A DNA stretch of 33,933 nucleotides from Caloramator australicus RC3 (GTDB lineage Bacteria > Bacillota > Clostridia > Clostridiales > Caloramatoraceae): contig NZ_CAKP01000022.1 of assembly GCF_000297115.1 (NCBI RefSeq), positions 1-33,933 on the forward strand, written 5' to 3'. Below are positions 8,017 through 16,909 of this stretch, in pieces; position 1 is the first letter of the stretch; every line of letters starts with the position of its first letter. The translations under genes were made by a program, and so were the position numbers. The notes below the pieces were generated by a model. That model worked only from the letters and a program-made list of their open reading frames with translations. It was not told where the DNA came from and ran no database searches.

Positions 8017-8286
8017 ATGAGTTTATCCTTTGCCCTTGCCATCGGCAAACAGGCTATGACGGTGGCTCTTATGATTGCAGCACCTGTTTTAATTGCTTCA
8101 ATGGTTGTAGGACTTTTGGTCAGCATATTTCAAGCTGCAACTCAAATTCAGGAACAAACGTTAACCTTTGTTCCAAAGGTAATAACTGTAATTGTCGTCT
8201 TTTTAGTTTTAGGTTCTTGGATGATAAAAACTTTAATTCAATTTATACAAACTATGCTTAACAACATAACATTAATTGTAAAATAG
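8017..8286 (+). CDS. fliQ: Flagellar export gate protein FliQ
   Basis: The 89-residue protein consists of two membrane helices (about residues 16-38 and 52-75) and has the FliQ signature VGLLVSIFQAATQIQEQTL with TFVPKVI. FliQ packs on the outside of the FliP-FliR gate helix in the membrane. The start ATG at 8017 follows TAGGAGTGA. The stop (8284-8286) is part of the ribosome binding region of the fused fliR-flhB gene. Confidence 0.96.
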   Translation: MSLSFALAIGKQAMTVALMIAAPVLIASMVVGLLVSIFQAATQIQEQTLTFVPKVITVIVVFLVLGSWMIKTLIQFIQTMLNNITLIVK

Positions 8287-8298
8287 GTGGTATATTCT

Positions 8299-10119
8299 AT
8301 GAATGAATTTTTGATTCTATTTTTAGCTTTAGTAAGGATAATAGCAATGCTTATGTCATCACCTATTTTTTCAGTAAGGCAAATTCCAACAATAGTGAAG
8401 ATGGGACTTTCTTTAATATTATCCTTATTGGTTACAGCAAATATTAAAATTCCAACCTATCAATTTATAAATAATAATTTTGATCTTGTGTTTTTTATAT
8501 TTAGAGAAATAGCTATTGGAGTTTCAATAGGGTATATAACTACTTTGATATTTAATGCCATAAGAGTTTCAGCACAAATAATGGATTTTAATGTAGGTTT
8601 TTCTATGTCGCAATACTTTGATCCATCAACTTCAGGAAGTTCCACACCCCTAGAGAGGTTTTTTAACTGGTTTGCAATAGTTATATTTGTAACTTTAAAT
8701 TTTCATCATATATTATTATCGGCAATTATAAAAAGTTTTGAAGTGGTTCCCTTAGGAATTTTAAAGATTAATTCCAATATCTTTATTGTAATTTTAGATG
8801 TATTTGCTAAAAGCTTTTATATTGCGATGCAACTTGCAGCTCCAGTTGTTATAGTGGTTTTTCTAACTGATTTTACTTTAGGACTTATAAATAGAGCTGT
8901 TCCACAAATAAATATATTTCTTTTAAGTTTGCCAGTAAAAACCCTTGTTGGATTATTTGCAGTATCTGTGATTTTACCGGGGCTAACCCATATATATATA
9001 AAACTATTTGAAAGTTTATCAGGGGATTTAGTAAAACTTTTTAACACTCTGCCTTTTATAGTTCTGATGGCATCAGAGGATAAAACTGAAGAACCAAGTC
9101 CAAAGAAGTTGCAGGATGCAAGGAAAAAGGGGCAGGTGGCAAAGAGCATCGATTTGACTTCATCGATTGTTCTTCTTGGCGTTATGTTTTTGTTTTTGGT
9201 GTTTGGACAAAGCTTATATTTGAATGGGAGAAAATTTTTAATAGAGACATTCAATCTGATAACAAAGGAAGATATTAGTATTCAGCAGTTTAAAGTAATA
9301 GCGTTATATGCTTTAAAAAATGCATCGATAGTTGCACTTCCGTTTTTGTTTACTATAATGGTTCTTGGAATTTTAGCCAATATCCTTCAAATTGGTTTTT
9401 TATTTACAACAGAAAATTTGAAGTTTAGTTTTGACAAACTAAATCCATTGAACGGATTTAAAAGATTGTTTTCTAAAAGATCCTTTGTTGAACTTATTAA
9501 GTCAATGCTTAAAATTATAATTATTATGTATTTAACCTTTAGCTATTTGAGGAAAAACCTATTTGAAATATTAAAGACAAGCGATTTGAATCCCTATGGA
9601 ATTTATCCTTTTGTAAAGAGTATCACTGATAAACAAATGACAAGACTAGTTATATTTTTAATAGTTGTTGGAGTTGCTGATTTTATATTTCAAAAAAGGC
9701 AACTTAAAAAGGATTTGATGATGACAAAACAGGAGGTTAAGGAGGAATTAAAACAAACTGAAGGGGATCCACAAATTAAATCACGAATAAGACAAAAGCA
9801 AAGGGAAATGGCAATGAAGAGAATGATGCATGAGGTTCCAAAGGCAACGGTAGTCGTAACTAATCCAACTCATTTTGCTGTCGCAATAAAATATGAAAGA
9901 AATAAGGATTTTGCGCCAATAGTTGTTGCAAAGGGTGCGGATCTTATCGCAAAAAAGATTAAAGATGTTGCAAAGGGAAACGATGTTCCCATAGTTGAAA
10001 ATAAAATTTTGGCACGAACTTTATATTATAAAGTTGAAATAAACGAAACGGTTCCAGTTGAGCTTTATCAAGCGGTTGCTGAAATTATAGCATATGTTTA
10101 CAGTATTAGAGGGATGTGA
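8299..10119 (+). CDS. fliR-flhB: Fused FliR-FlhB export gate and specificity-switch protein
   Basis: One 606-codon frame encodes both proteins. Residues 1 to about 255 are FliR, a polytopic gate subunit with FNVGFSMSQYFDPS. From about residue 257 the FlhB start sequence ASEDKTEEPSPKKLQDARKK is joined directly. Four membrane helices follow and then the cytoplasmic domain with the autocleavage motif NPTH (Asn522-His525), where FlhB cuts itself to switch export specificity. I chose the ATG at 8299 (GGTGG 8 bases upstream) over a GTG at 8287 that directly abuts the fliQ stop. The ATG at 9067, where a separate flhB would begin, has no ribosome binding site. This fusion is known in several Clostridia. 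Confidence 0.95.
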   Translation: MNEFLILFLALVRIIAMLMSSPIFSVRQIPTIVKMGLSLILSLLVTANIKIPTYQFINNNFDLVFFIFREIAIGVSIGYITTLIFNAIRVSAQIMDFNVGFSMSQYFDPSTSGSSTPLERFFNWFAIVIFVTLNFHHILLSAIIKSFEVVPLGILKINSNIFIVILDVFAKSFYIAMQLAAPVVIVVFLTDFTLGLINRAVPQINIFLLSLPVKTLVGLFAVSVILPGLTHIYIKLFESLSGDLVKLFNTLPFIVLMASEDKTEEPSPKKLQDARKKGQVAKSIDLTSSIVLLGVMFLFLVFGQSLYLNGRKFLIETFNLITKEDISIQQFKVIALYALKNASIVALPFLFTIMVLGILANILQIGFLFTTENLKFSFDKLNPLNGFKRLFSKRSFVELIKSMLKIIIIMYLTFSYLRKNLFEILKTSDLNPYGIYPFVKSITDKQMTRLVIFLIVVGVADFIFQKRQLKKDLMMTKQEVKEELKQTEGDPQIKSRIRQKQREMAMKRMMHEVPKATVVVTNPTHFAVAIKYERNKDFAPIVVAKGADLIAKKIKDVAKGNDVPIVENKILARTLYYKVEINETVPVELYQAVAEIIAYVYSIRGM

Positions 10120-10125
10120 TGGCTA

Positions 10126-12174
10126 GTGTTCAAGGAAAAGAATTTAAAGGCAAATATAGATGTTTTAATAGCCTTTGTAATTATTTTAATAGTTTTAATG
10201 ATAATTATTCCACTGCCAACATGGCTTCTTGACATATTTCTTGCTCTAAACATGTCGATAAGTTTAGTAATTTTGCTTTTAACTATGTTTACAACCGAAG
10301 TTCTAGAGTTTTCTGTTTTTCCAACCCTACTACTAATTACGACCCTTTTTAGATTAGGACTTAATATTTCCTCAACAAGATTAATTCTTGGACAAGGACA
10401 AGCAGGACAAATAATTGAAGCCTTTGGTAACTTTGTTGTTGGTGGAAATTACGTTGTAGGATTCATTCTTTTTATAATCATAGTTGTTATTCAATTTGTA
10501 GTTATCACCAATGGTGCAGGCAGAGTTGCTGAAGTTGCAGCAAGATTTACACTTGATGCTATGCCAGGAAAACAAATGAGTATAGATGCAGACTTAAACG
10601 CAGGAATTATAACTGAAGAAGAGGCGAAACAGCGTAGAAAAAAATTACAGCAAGAGGCAGATTTTTACGGGGCTATGGATGGTGCCAGCAAATTCGTTAA
10701 AGGTGATGCCATAGCTGGTGTTGTTATTGTTTTAATTAATATTATCGGTGGTGTTTTAATAGGAAGTATTTTTGGAGGTTTATCTGCCCTTGATGCGTTG
10801 AAAAAATATGCTCTTTTAACTGTAGGTGATGGTCTTGTAAGTCAGATACCTGCCCTTTTAATTTCAACAGCATCGGGTATTATTGTTACAAGATCAGCAG
10901 GGGATTCAACCCTTGGTAAGCAACTTGCAGGGCAATTTACTTCATACCCTAAGGTTTTAGGTATTGCCAGTGCAATTTTAGCGATTTTAGGGTTAATCCC
11001 ATCATTACCTAATTTACTCTTTCTATCGCTATCCGCAGCTTGTGGTTTTTCATCATATGTCCTAACAAAAGATAGTAAAGGTGAGATGAATTTAGAAACT
11101 AAAATTGAAGATATAAAACCTGAAAAAAGAGAACCAGAAAACGTTATGCAATATCTTAATGTAGAGCCTTTAGAAATAGAGATAGGATATGGACTAATAC
11201 CCCTTGCTGATGTTTCATCGGGAGGAGATCTTTTAGATAGAATAGCAGGCGTTAGAAGGCAACTTGCCCTTGAAATGGGAATAATCGTTCAGCCTATAAG
11301 AATCAGGGATAATCTTCAGCTTGCAACAAACGAATATGCTATCAAAATAAAAGGGACAGTTGTTGGAAAGGGAGAAATATTAGTTAATCATTATCTTGCA
11401 ATAGACGTATTAGGTGATGGAATTCCTATTGAAGGAATCAAAACTGTTGACCCAACCTTTGGGTTACCTGCAGTTTGGATTCCTGACAATAGAAAGGAAG
11501 AGGCTGAAATTTTAGGAATAACAGTAGTGGATCCTACGACTGTTTTAGTAACTCATCTTACTGAAATTATTAAAAAACATGCCCATGAGCTTTTAGGAAG
11601 ACAGGAAGTTAAAATGATTATTGATAATATAAAAGAAAATTATAGTGCAGTTGTTGAGGAATTGATACCTGGACTTTTATCTATAGGTGAGGTTCAAAAG
11701 GTTCTCCAAAATCTTTTAAAGGAAAGAGTGCCAATTAGGGATCTTGTTACTATACTAGAAACGTTGGCTGATCACGCTGTAAACACAAGGGACATAGAAC
11801 TTTTAACTGAATACGTAAGGATTTCCCTTGGAAGAACTATATGCAAAAATCTTGTAGATGAAAATAACACGATAAGACTCTTGACTTTGCATCCTTCCCT
11901 TGAGCAGCTTATTTCAGATAATATTCAAAAGTCTTTCCAAGGATCATATCCAGCCTTGGATCCTGATACTACAAGGAGGATATTTGAGGCAGTTCAGAGA
12001 TTGATAGAGATTAGCGACTTTTATAATGGTCAACCTGTAATTTTATGTTCTCCTAAAATAAGACCAGCCTTTAGAAGGATGACCGAACTAGTATTTCCTA
12101 GTTTATTCGTTTTGTCAATGAATGAAATTCCTGCAGACGTTCAGATTGAGTCATTAGGGATGGTGAGCATATGA
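10126..12174 (+). CDS. flhA: Flagellar export platform protein FlhA
   Basis: FlhA forms the nonameric ring of the export apparatus and docks chaperone-substrate complexes. The 682-residue protein has about eight N-terminal membrane helices (residues 10-315). It has the FHIPEP-family blocks FPTLLLITTLFRLGLNISSTR, AARFTLDAMPGKQMSIDADLN and GDGLVSQIPALLISTASGI, and a C-terminal cytoplasmic domain (about 350-682). The start appears to be the GTG at 10126, with GAGGGA at 10109-10114. An ATG at 10119 is in another frame. The stop overlaps the flhF start as ATGA. Confidence 0.95.
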   Translation: MFKEKNLKANIDVLIAFVIILIVLMIIIPLPTWLLDIFLALNMSISLVILLLTMFTTEVLEFSVFPTLLLITTLFRLGLNISSTRLILGQGQAGQIIEAFGNFVVGGNYVVGFILFIIIVVIQFVVITNGAGRVAEVAARFTLDAMPGKQMSIDADLNAGIITEEEAKQRRKKLQQEADFYGAMDGASKFVKGDAIAGVVIVLINIIGGVLIGSIFGGLSALDALKKYALLTVGDGLVSQIPALLISTASGIIVTRSAGDSTLGKQLAGQFTSYPKVLGIASAILAILGLIPSLPNLLFLSLSAACGFSSYVLTKDSKGEMNLETKIEDIKPEKREPENVMQYLNVEPLEIEIGYGLIPLADVSSGGDLLDRIAGVRRQLALEMGIIVQPIRIRDNLQLATNEYAIKIKGTVVGKGEILVNHYLAIDVLGDGIPIEGIKTVDPTFGLPAVWIPDNRKEEAEILGITVVDPTTVLVTHLTEIIKKHAHELLGRQEVKMIIDNIKENYSAVVEELIPGLLSIGEVQKVLQNLLKERVPIRDLVTILETLADHAVNTRDIELLTEYVRISLGRTICKNLVDENNTIRLLTLHPSLEQLISDNIQKSFQGSYPALDPDTTRRIFEAVQRLIEISDFYNGQPVILCSPKIRPAFRRMTELVFPSLFVLSMNEIPADVQIESLGMVSI

Positions 12175-13223
12175 TTGTAAAAAGATATATAGTTGATAAT
12201 ATGCAGGAGGCAATGGTGAAGATAAGATATGAACTTGGAAATGATGCCGTTATTGTTAGTCAAAGAAAAATTAGGCAAAAAGGCTTTTTAGGATTTTTTA
12301 AGCCTAAAAAAATAGAGGTTACAGCAGCAGCTGATGATAAGGATAAAAAGAGTTCAAAACATGCTGTTTCAAGTGATATTGAAAAGGAAATAGCAGAACT
12401 AAAAAATATGGTAGAGAATTTAGTTAAAAACAACAACAAAGAAACAAAAGGAACGAAAAAATCACAAAAAATAAGGATAAAGGAAAATCTATTGAATAAC
12501 GATGTCCCAGAGGAAATTATAGAGAATATAATTGAATCTATTAAAAAAGAAAATGGTGACGGTAAAATAAATGCTAAAAATCTAGAAAAATTGCTAATTA
12601 AGTATACCAAGGAATTAATTAAAGAGGATGATAAAACTGATTCAAGAGTTCAGGCTTTTGTCGGACCAACTGGTGTTGGAAAAACGACAACTGTAGCAAA
12701 GCTTGCAAGTTTATATTCTTTATATAAGAACAAAAAAGTTGGACTTATTACTATAGATACCTATAGAATTGGAGCCGTTGAACAGTTAAAAGCCTATGCA
12801 GAAATATTAAATATTCCTTTTGGTGTAATATATTCTATTAAAGATATTCCAAATGTTTTAAACCAGATGAAGGAATGTGATATAATATTAGTTGATTCAA
12901 CTGGAAGAAGCAGTAAAAATGCTATGCAAATAGCAGAAACCAAAAAATTTATCGAAGAAATAAAGCCAGATAAAATAAGCTTAGTTCTTAGTGTAACAAC
13001 AAAACAAAGGGATATAAAATCTATCGTAGAAAATTATAAAATGCTTGATTATAACAACATCATCTTAACCAAGCTTGATGAAACTGATATTTATGGTAGT
13101 ATCTTAACAGCAGCTTATTACAGCAAAAAACCAATTTCTTATATTACTGTTGGACAAAATGTTCCAGATGATATTGAAGAAGCCAACTCTGATAAACTCA
13201 TTAAGCTTGTTTTGGGGGAATAA
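12171..13223 (+). CDS. flhF: Flagellar placement GTPase FlhF
   Basis: FlhF is an SRP-family GTPase that sets where and how many flagella form. Three parts are visible in the 350 residues: an N-terminal basic domain (1 to about 60) with AMVKIRYELGNDAVIVSQRK, a charged helical linker (about 60-150), and the NG GTPase domain. The latter has GPTGVGKTTT (165-174), DTYRIGAVEQLKAYAEI, the G3 loop DSTGRS and the G4 TKLDET. The ATG at 12171 overlaps flhA (ATGA) with GGTGAG just upstream. flhG, its partner ATPase, follows after 3 bases. Confidence 0.95.
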   Translation: MIVKRYIVDNMQEAMVKIRYELGNDAVIVSQRKIRQKGFLGFFKPKKIEVTAAADDKDKKSSKHAVSSDIEKEIAELKNMVENLVKNNNKETKGTKKSQKIRIKENLLNNDVPEEIIENIIESIKKENGDGKINAKNLEKLLIKYTKELIKEDDKTDSRVQAFVGPTGVGKTTTVAKLASLYSLYKNKKVGLITIDTYRIGAVEQLKAYAEILNIPFGVIYSIKDIPNVLNQMKECDIILVDSTGRSSKNAMQIAETKKFIEEIKPDKISLVLSVTTKQRDIKSIVENYKMLDYNNIILTKLDETDIYGSILTAAYYSKKPISYITVGQNVPDDIEEANSDKLIKLVLGE

Positions 13224-13226
13224 ATT

Positions 13227-14093
13227 ATGGATCAGGCAGAAAAATTAAGAAGGCTTGTTAATGACAAAACAGCACAAAAGAAAAATAAATTCCGAGTAAT
13301 AACCGTAACAAGTGGTAAAGGCGGAGTTGGCAAGTCAAGCTTTGTTGTAAATTTGGCATTAGCATTGAAATTAAGGGGACTTAAAGTTGCAATACTTGAT
13401 GCCGATATAGGAATGGCAAATGTGGACATTATGTATGGAGTAAAATCAAAATATAGTTTATTTGATTTAGTTTTTAATAACAAAAATATCAATGAAATAA
13501 TTGAGATGACTCAAGAAGGTATTAAAATAATACCAGGTGGTTCAGGACTTAAGGATATAGTTGATTTGAATGAAGAACAAAGAGTGAGATTAATTAAAGA
13601 ATTTGAAAAATTAGATGATATTGATATTTTAATTGTTGATACGGGAGCAGGAGTTTCAAAAACTATACTAAACTTTGTTGCAATTTCAGATGAAGTTATT
13701 GTAATAACGACTCCAGAACCTACAGCATTAACAGATGCCTATAGTCTAATAAAAATAATAAAGAATAAATTTCAAGATGCTAATATAAACGTTGTTATAA
13801 ATAAAGTAAGAAATATAAAGGAAGCACGAGAAACCTTCGAAAAGTTAAGCAATACTGTTAATGTGTTTTTGAAATCAAAGATAAACTATAGGGGATTTTT
13901 ATTCGAAGATAAAAAGGTTCCTATATCCATTATTGAACAAAGGCCATATTTAATTAGTTTTCCTAAAACTGAGGCTAGCATGTGCATAATGAAGATAGCT
14001 TCAGATGTTATAGGAATTGAAAAGGAAAATAAAAACAATACAATTAAAGATGTATTTTTTAAACTTTTCGGAAGGATGGGGTTAGGTTCATGA
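13227..14093 (+). CDS. flhG: Flagellar number-control ATPase FlhG (MinD/ParA type)
   Basis: The 288-residue protein has the deviant Walker A KGGVGKS (residues 31-37) and the DADIGMANVDIMYG segment of MinD-like ATPases. At its N terminus DQAEKLR (2-8) fits the DQAxxLR activator motif with which FlhG stimulates FlhF GTP hydrolysis. At the C terminus, KDVFFKLFGRMG is an amphipathic membrane-targeting helix like that of MinD. These three traits together mark it as FlhG rather than a generic MinD or Mrp protein. Its stop overlaps the PilZ gene start as ATGA. Confidence 0.95.
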   Translation: MDQAEKLRRLVNDKTAQKKNKFRVITVTSGKGGVGKSSFVVNLALALKLRGLKVAILDADIGMANVDIMYGVKSKYSLFDLVFNNKNINEIIEMTQEGIKIIPGGSGLKDIVDLNEEQRVRLIKEFEKLDDIDILIVDTGAGVSKTILNFVAISDEVIVITTPEPTALTDAYSLIKIIKNKFQDANINVVINKVRNIKEARETFEKLSNTVNVFLKSKINYRGFLFEDKKVPISIIEQRPYLISFPKTEASMCIMKIASDVIGIEKENKNNTIKDVFFKLFGRMGLGS

Positions 14094-14755
14094 ATGGGCT
14101 AAATGTAAACCTTAAAATTGGACAAAAAATTGATGTTATCCAGGATGGAATAACCTTTGTCAGCAAAATTCAAGATATTAACGAGAATTTTTTACTAATA
14201 GATGTTCCCGTTGCTGGTAATAGATATTTTATCGCTCATCATGGTAGAGTTATTGAATTTTACGTTCCAAACGAAAAGGACGTTACTAAATGTAGAGCTA
14301 TAATTTTAGGTAAAAAAAGAGAAAACAACATCGAGATGCTTGTTTTAAGTTTACCAGAAGTGATTGAAAAGGTTCAAAGAAGAGAATTCTTTAGGCTTCC
14401 AATTACTATGGAAATTAAGTATTCTATATTACCTCAGGATAAGAGATACTTTGATTTAAAGGATGTTCCAGCACTATATTACAAACAATTACACAAAGGT
14501 TTAACGGTAGATATCAGCGGGGGAGGAATAAAAATCTTAACAAAGGAGAAGGCACCATCAGGGAATAATGTATTGCTTTTATTAACTATCCCCCATGAAG
14601 TTATGATTTTGGCTTCGGTTGTAAGAACTGAGGATGTTGATAATAAAAATTTTAAGCTTGCCTTAAAATATGAAAACATCGACGAAAAGACAAGGGATAG
14701 TATAATAAAGTTTATATTTAATAAAATGAGGGAACAACTTAAGCTCTTGAAATAG
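14090..14755 (+). CDS. PilZ-domain c-di-GMP flagellar brake protein (YcgR-like)
   Basis: The 221-residue protein has an N-terminal YcgR-type domain (about 1-90) and a C-terminal PilZ domain (about 95-215). Both c-di-GMP-binding motifs are present: RxxxR at Arg98-Arg102 (in QRREFFRLP) and DxSxxG at Asp141-Gly146 (DISGGG). Proteins of this type bind c-di-GMP and slow the motor or change torque by contacting MotA or FliG. Encoding it in the flagellar operon directly after flhG (ATGA overlap) supports a motility role. Binding of c-di-GMP is predicted from the intact motifs. Confidence 0.9.
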   Translation: MNGLNVNLKIGQKIDVIQDGITFVSKIQDINENFLLIDVPVAGNRYFIAHHGRVIEFYVPNEKDVTKCRAIILGKKRENNIEMLVLSLPEVIEKVQRREFFRLPITMEIKYSILPQDKRYFDLKDVPALYYKQLHKGLTVDISGGGIKILTKEKAPSGNNVLLLLTIPHEVMILASVVRTEDVDNKNFKLALKYENIDEKTRDSIIKFIFNKMREQLKLLK

Positions 14756-14765
14756 AGGTGAAATA

Positions 14766-15503
14766 ATGAAATGTTATAAACAATTCGATGAAAGAGAGGA
14801 AATGATTTTAAGGTATCTTCCCTATGTAAAATATATAGCTTCTCGCCTTGTTGCAGGAAAGCCTCCTGGAGTTGAGTTTGAGGATCTTGTAAGCTATGGG
14901 ATTATAGGACTAATCGATGCTATTGAAAAGTTTGATCCAACAAAGGGAATAAAGTTTGAAACCTATGCCACCTTAAGAATTAAAGGGGCAATCATTGATG
15001 AACTTAGAAAGATAAGTTGGATACCCAAAAGTGCAGTTTCAAAACTTTCCCTCCTTAATCAGGCAAGGGAAGAATTAGAATCTAGTCTTAACAGGGAGCC
15101 AACAGACAAAGAGCTAGCTGATAAATTAAATATTTCTGAAGAGGAACTTAAAACTATAGAATCCTATGTAAATTATGTATCTTTAGTATCCTTAGAGGAA
15201 ATATTTTTTAAATCAGATGAAGAGGACATGCAGGTTAAGGATTTTGTTGAGGATGCAAACAGCCCACACCCTGAGACCATTGTAGAGAATGAAGAAAGGT
15301 TTAAGATTTTGCGGGAAGCTATTTCAATGCTTCCAGAGAAGGATAAATTGATTTTAAATCTATATTATTTTGAAAAACTTACATTAAAGGAGATAGGGAA
15401 GATTTTGGAAGTGTCGGAATCCAGGGTATCACAGCTTCATAGTAGAGCTATTATCCGCCTAAGGGAAAATTTAAAAAGACTTAAATATATATTGGAGGAA
15501 TAG
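14766..15503 (+). CDS. fliA: RNA polymerase sigma-28 factor (FliA/SigD/WhiG family)
   Basis: This 245-residue sigma factor drives late flagellar genes such as flagellin and the motor/chemotaxis genes. Region 2 is clear (about residues 8-85) with FEDLVSYGIIGLIDAIEKFDP and KFETYATLRIKGAIIDELR. Region 3 includes NREPTDKELADKL, and region 4 (about 185-240) has LPEKDKLILNLYYFEKLTLKE with a VSESRVSQLHSRAI helix-turn-helix. The ATG at 14766 has GAGGTGA at 14755-14761. Location within the operon, after flhG and the PilZ gene, matches sigD in Bacillus. No anti-sigma factor FlgM gene is in the window. Confidence 0.96.
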   Translation: MKCYKQFDEREEMILRYLPYVKYIASRLVAGKPPGVEFEDLVSYGIIGLIDAIEKFDPTKGIKFETYATLRIKGAIIDELRKISWIPKSAVSKLSLLNQAREELESSLNREPTDKELADKLNISEEELKTIESYVNYVSLVSLEEIFFKSDEEDMQVKDFVEDANSPHPETIVENEERFKILREAISMLPEKDKLILNLYYFEKLTLKEIGKILEVSESRVSQLHSRAIIRLRENLKRLKYILEE

Positions 15504-15505
15504 TA

Positions 15506-15961
15506 ATGAATTTTATCCTAATTATATTAGGTCTACTATTTATTTATTTAAGTTTCTTGATAAAAAAATTAAAACCTAAGGAAATAATGGAAAGAAATCC
15601 AATAATGGACTTTGAAAATATAATTTCTGAAAAATTATATTATGAGGAAAATAAATTAGCTTTAAAGGAAATTAAAGAAACCCTGATGGAAATCCTAGAT
15701 AGAATCGAAAATGTTGAGCTTTCTTTAATTTCTTTAGGTGAAGAAATAGAAAATCTAAAAAAGGATGAAATTAAAGAGGAAAAGACAACCATTGAAGATG
15801 CTAAAGCTGTAGAAACAAATGAAATGAACGGAAAGGATATCAATGACAAAATTTATGAAATGACACTGGCTGGTTTAACAGTAGACGAGATTAGTTCTAA
15901 ATTGAATTTAGGAAAGGGTGAGGTTCTATTAAGGCTTGGTTTAATGAAGGCAAGAAAATAA
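15506..15961 (+). CDS. DUF6115/SwrB-like membrane-anchored flagellar operon protein
   Basis: The 151-residue protein starts with one membrane helix (about residues 2-18), followed by a charged coiled-coil region (about 40-115). The C-terminal segment, KIYEMTLAGLTVDEISSKLN and then GKGEVLLRLGLMKAR, looks like a small helix-turn-helix. Position directly behind the sigma-28 gene, the membrane anchor and the C-terminal helical motif match Bacillus SwrB (YlxL), which promotes FliP-dependent assembly of the export apparatus. Sequence alone does not prove orthology. The ATG at 15506 has GGAGGAA at 15494-15500, and the TAA overlaps the likely start of the next small gene. Confidence 0.75.
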   Translation: MNFILIILGLLFIYLSFLIKKLKPKEIMERNPIMDFENIISEKLYYEENKLALKEIKETLMEILDRIENVELSLISLGEEIENLKKDEIKEEKTTIEDAKAVETNEMNGKDINDKIYEMTLAGLTVDEISSKLNLGKGEVLLRLGLMKARK

Positions 15962-16161
15962 ATTGGAAAGCAATTTATGATATAATATTAGATAGCAGAT
16001 TTGTTTTGGGACTAGGAATTGGATTAATTATATCAGGTATATTTTATACCTTTTATAGACCTACTAATATTTCAAAAGAAAAGATAGAAATCATGGCAAG
16101 GGAACTTGGAATGAGATATCCTGATGAGATAAAGGCTTACTTTGAAAATGATAAAAAGTGA
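15958..16161 (+). CDS. Small membrane protein, non-standard start codon likely
   Basis: The 198-base gap before the flgF-like gene holds an open frame ending with TGA at 16159-16161 that looks like real coding sequence. It has one membrane helix (FVLGLGIGLIISGIFYTFYR) followed by ISKEKIEIMARELGMRYPDE, whose x-x-R-A/E-L-G-M-x-Y-P-D-E pattern I take to be a conserved-looking cytoplasmic tail. No ATG or GTG stands ahead of the helix. The best start is ATA at 15958, 7 bases after GAAGG (15946-15950) and overlapping the previous stop as ATAA, in place of the usual ATGA. That gives 67 residues. A TTG at 16006 is the alternative but lacks a ribosome binding site and would cut into the helix. Function unknown. 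Confidence 0.6.
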   Translation: MNWKAIYDIILDSRFVLGLGIGLIISGIFYTFYRPTNISKEKIEIMARELGMRYPDEIKAYFENDKK

Positions 16162-16170
16162 GGGATTCTT

Positions 16171-16896
16171 ATGTTAAGGGGATTATATACTGCTGCCTCA
16201 GGCATGATCACAAGGCAAATTCAAAGTGAAAATTTGAGTAACAATGTTTCTAATATAAATACTCCTGGATATAAAAAGCAAAAGGTGGTTTTAAAATCCT
16301 TTGAGGAGATGATTGTCCAAAATAAGGATAAACAAATTGGCAATAAGAATTTTAAAAGAAATATTGGAAGCTTAGAACTTGGGGTTGGGATAGCTGATAC
16401 GGTTGTTGATTTTGGACAAGGAGTTTTAGAAAAAACGGATAGGAATTTAGATTTTGCGATAGATGGGAATGGATTTTTTGTATTAACAAATGAAAACAAT
16501 GAAAAAAGATATACCCGAGATGGTAGATTTTTAATAGACGAAAGGGGATTCTTAAAGCATTCATCTGGCTTGCATGTGCTGGGTGCTGATAATAAACCAA
16601 TAAGGGTTAACACGGATAATATAGATGTTAACCAATTAAAATTATTGGTTGTTGATTTTGAAGATAAAGCAAGCCTTAAAAAGGATAAAGAAAATGTGTT
16701 TATAGCAGCATCAGAAGGAAAAGCAGTAAATGCTCATATAAAGCAAGGATATCTTGAAAAATCCAATGTAGATGCAATAGAAGTCATTACGGAAATGATT
16801 AGCATAATGAGAAGCTATGAATCGAATCAGAAGGTTATTCAATCATTAGATGAAACGCTGAATAAAACGGTTAATGAAATTGGGAGTATTAAATAA
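16171..16896 (+). CDS. flgF: Flagellar rod/hook-basal body protein (FlgF/FlhO-like)
   Basis: The 241-residue protein has the rod-family signature near its start (LRGLYTAASGMITRQIQSEN, then LSNNVSNINTPGYKKQK), the central DFAIDGNGFFVLTNEN with YTRDGRF, and the C-terminal SNVDAIEVITEMISIMRSYE helix. It is a proximal-rod type axial protein exported by the flagellar apparatus. In Bacillus the pair FlhO-FlhP fills this role, and many Clostridia annotate such a pair as FlgF/FlgG or two FlgG proteins. Being first of two, and the more divergent, I call it FlgF-like. The ATG at 16171 follows GTGAGGG. Confidence 0.85.
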   Translation: MLRGLYTAASGMITRQIQSENLSNNVSNINTPGYKKQKVVLKSFEEMIVQNKDKQIGNKNFKRNIGSLELGVGIADTVVDFGQGVLEKTDRNLDFAIDGNGFFVLTNENNEKRYTRDGRFLIDERGFLKHSSGLHVLGADNKPIRVNTDNIDVNQLKLLVVDFEDKASLKKDKENVFIAASEGKAVNAHIKQGYLEKSNVDAIEVITEMISIMRSYESNQKVIQSLDETLNKTVNEIGSIK

Positions 16897-16909
16897 GTAG
16901 GTGAGTAGC

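Noticed and set aside
9067-10119. Separate flhB gene starting at the internal ATG
   Set aside because: The frame is continuous with fliR and there is no ribosome binding site ahead of 9067, so a fused gene is the better reading.
12171-15503. Internal sigma-28 promoter within the flagellar operon
   Set aside because: I looked for a TAAA / CCGATA-type pair ahead of flhF, fliA and flgF and saw none that I would defend.
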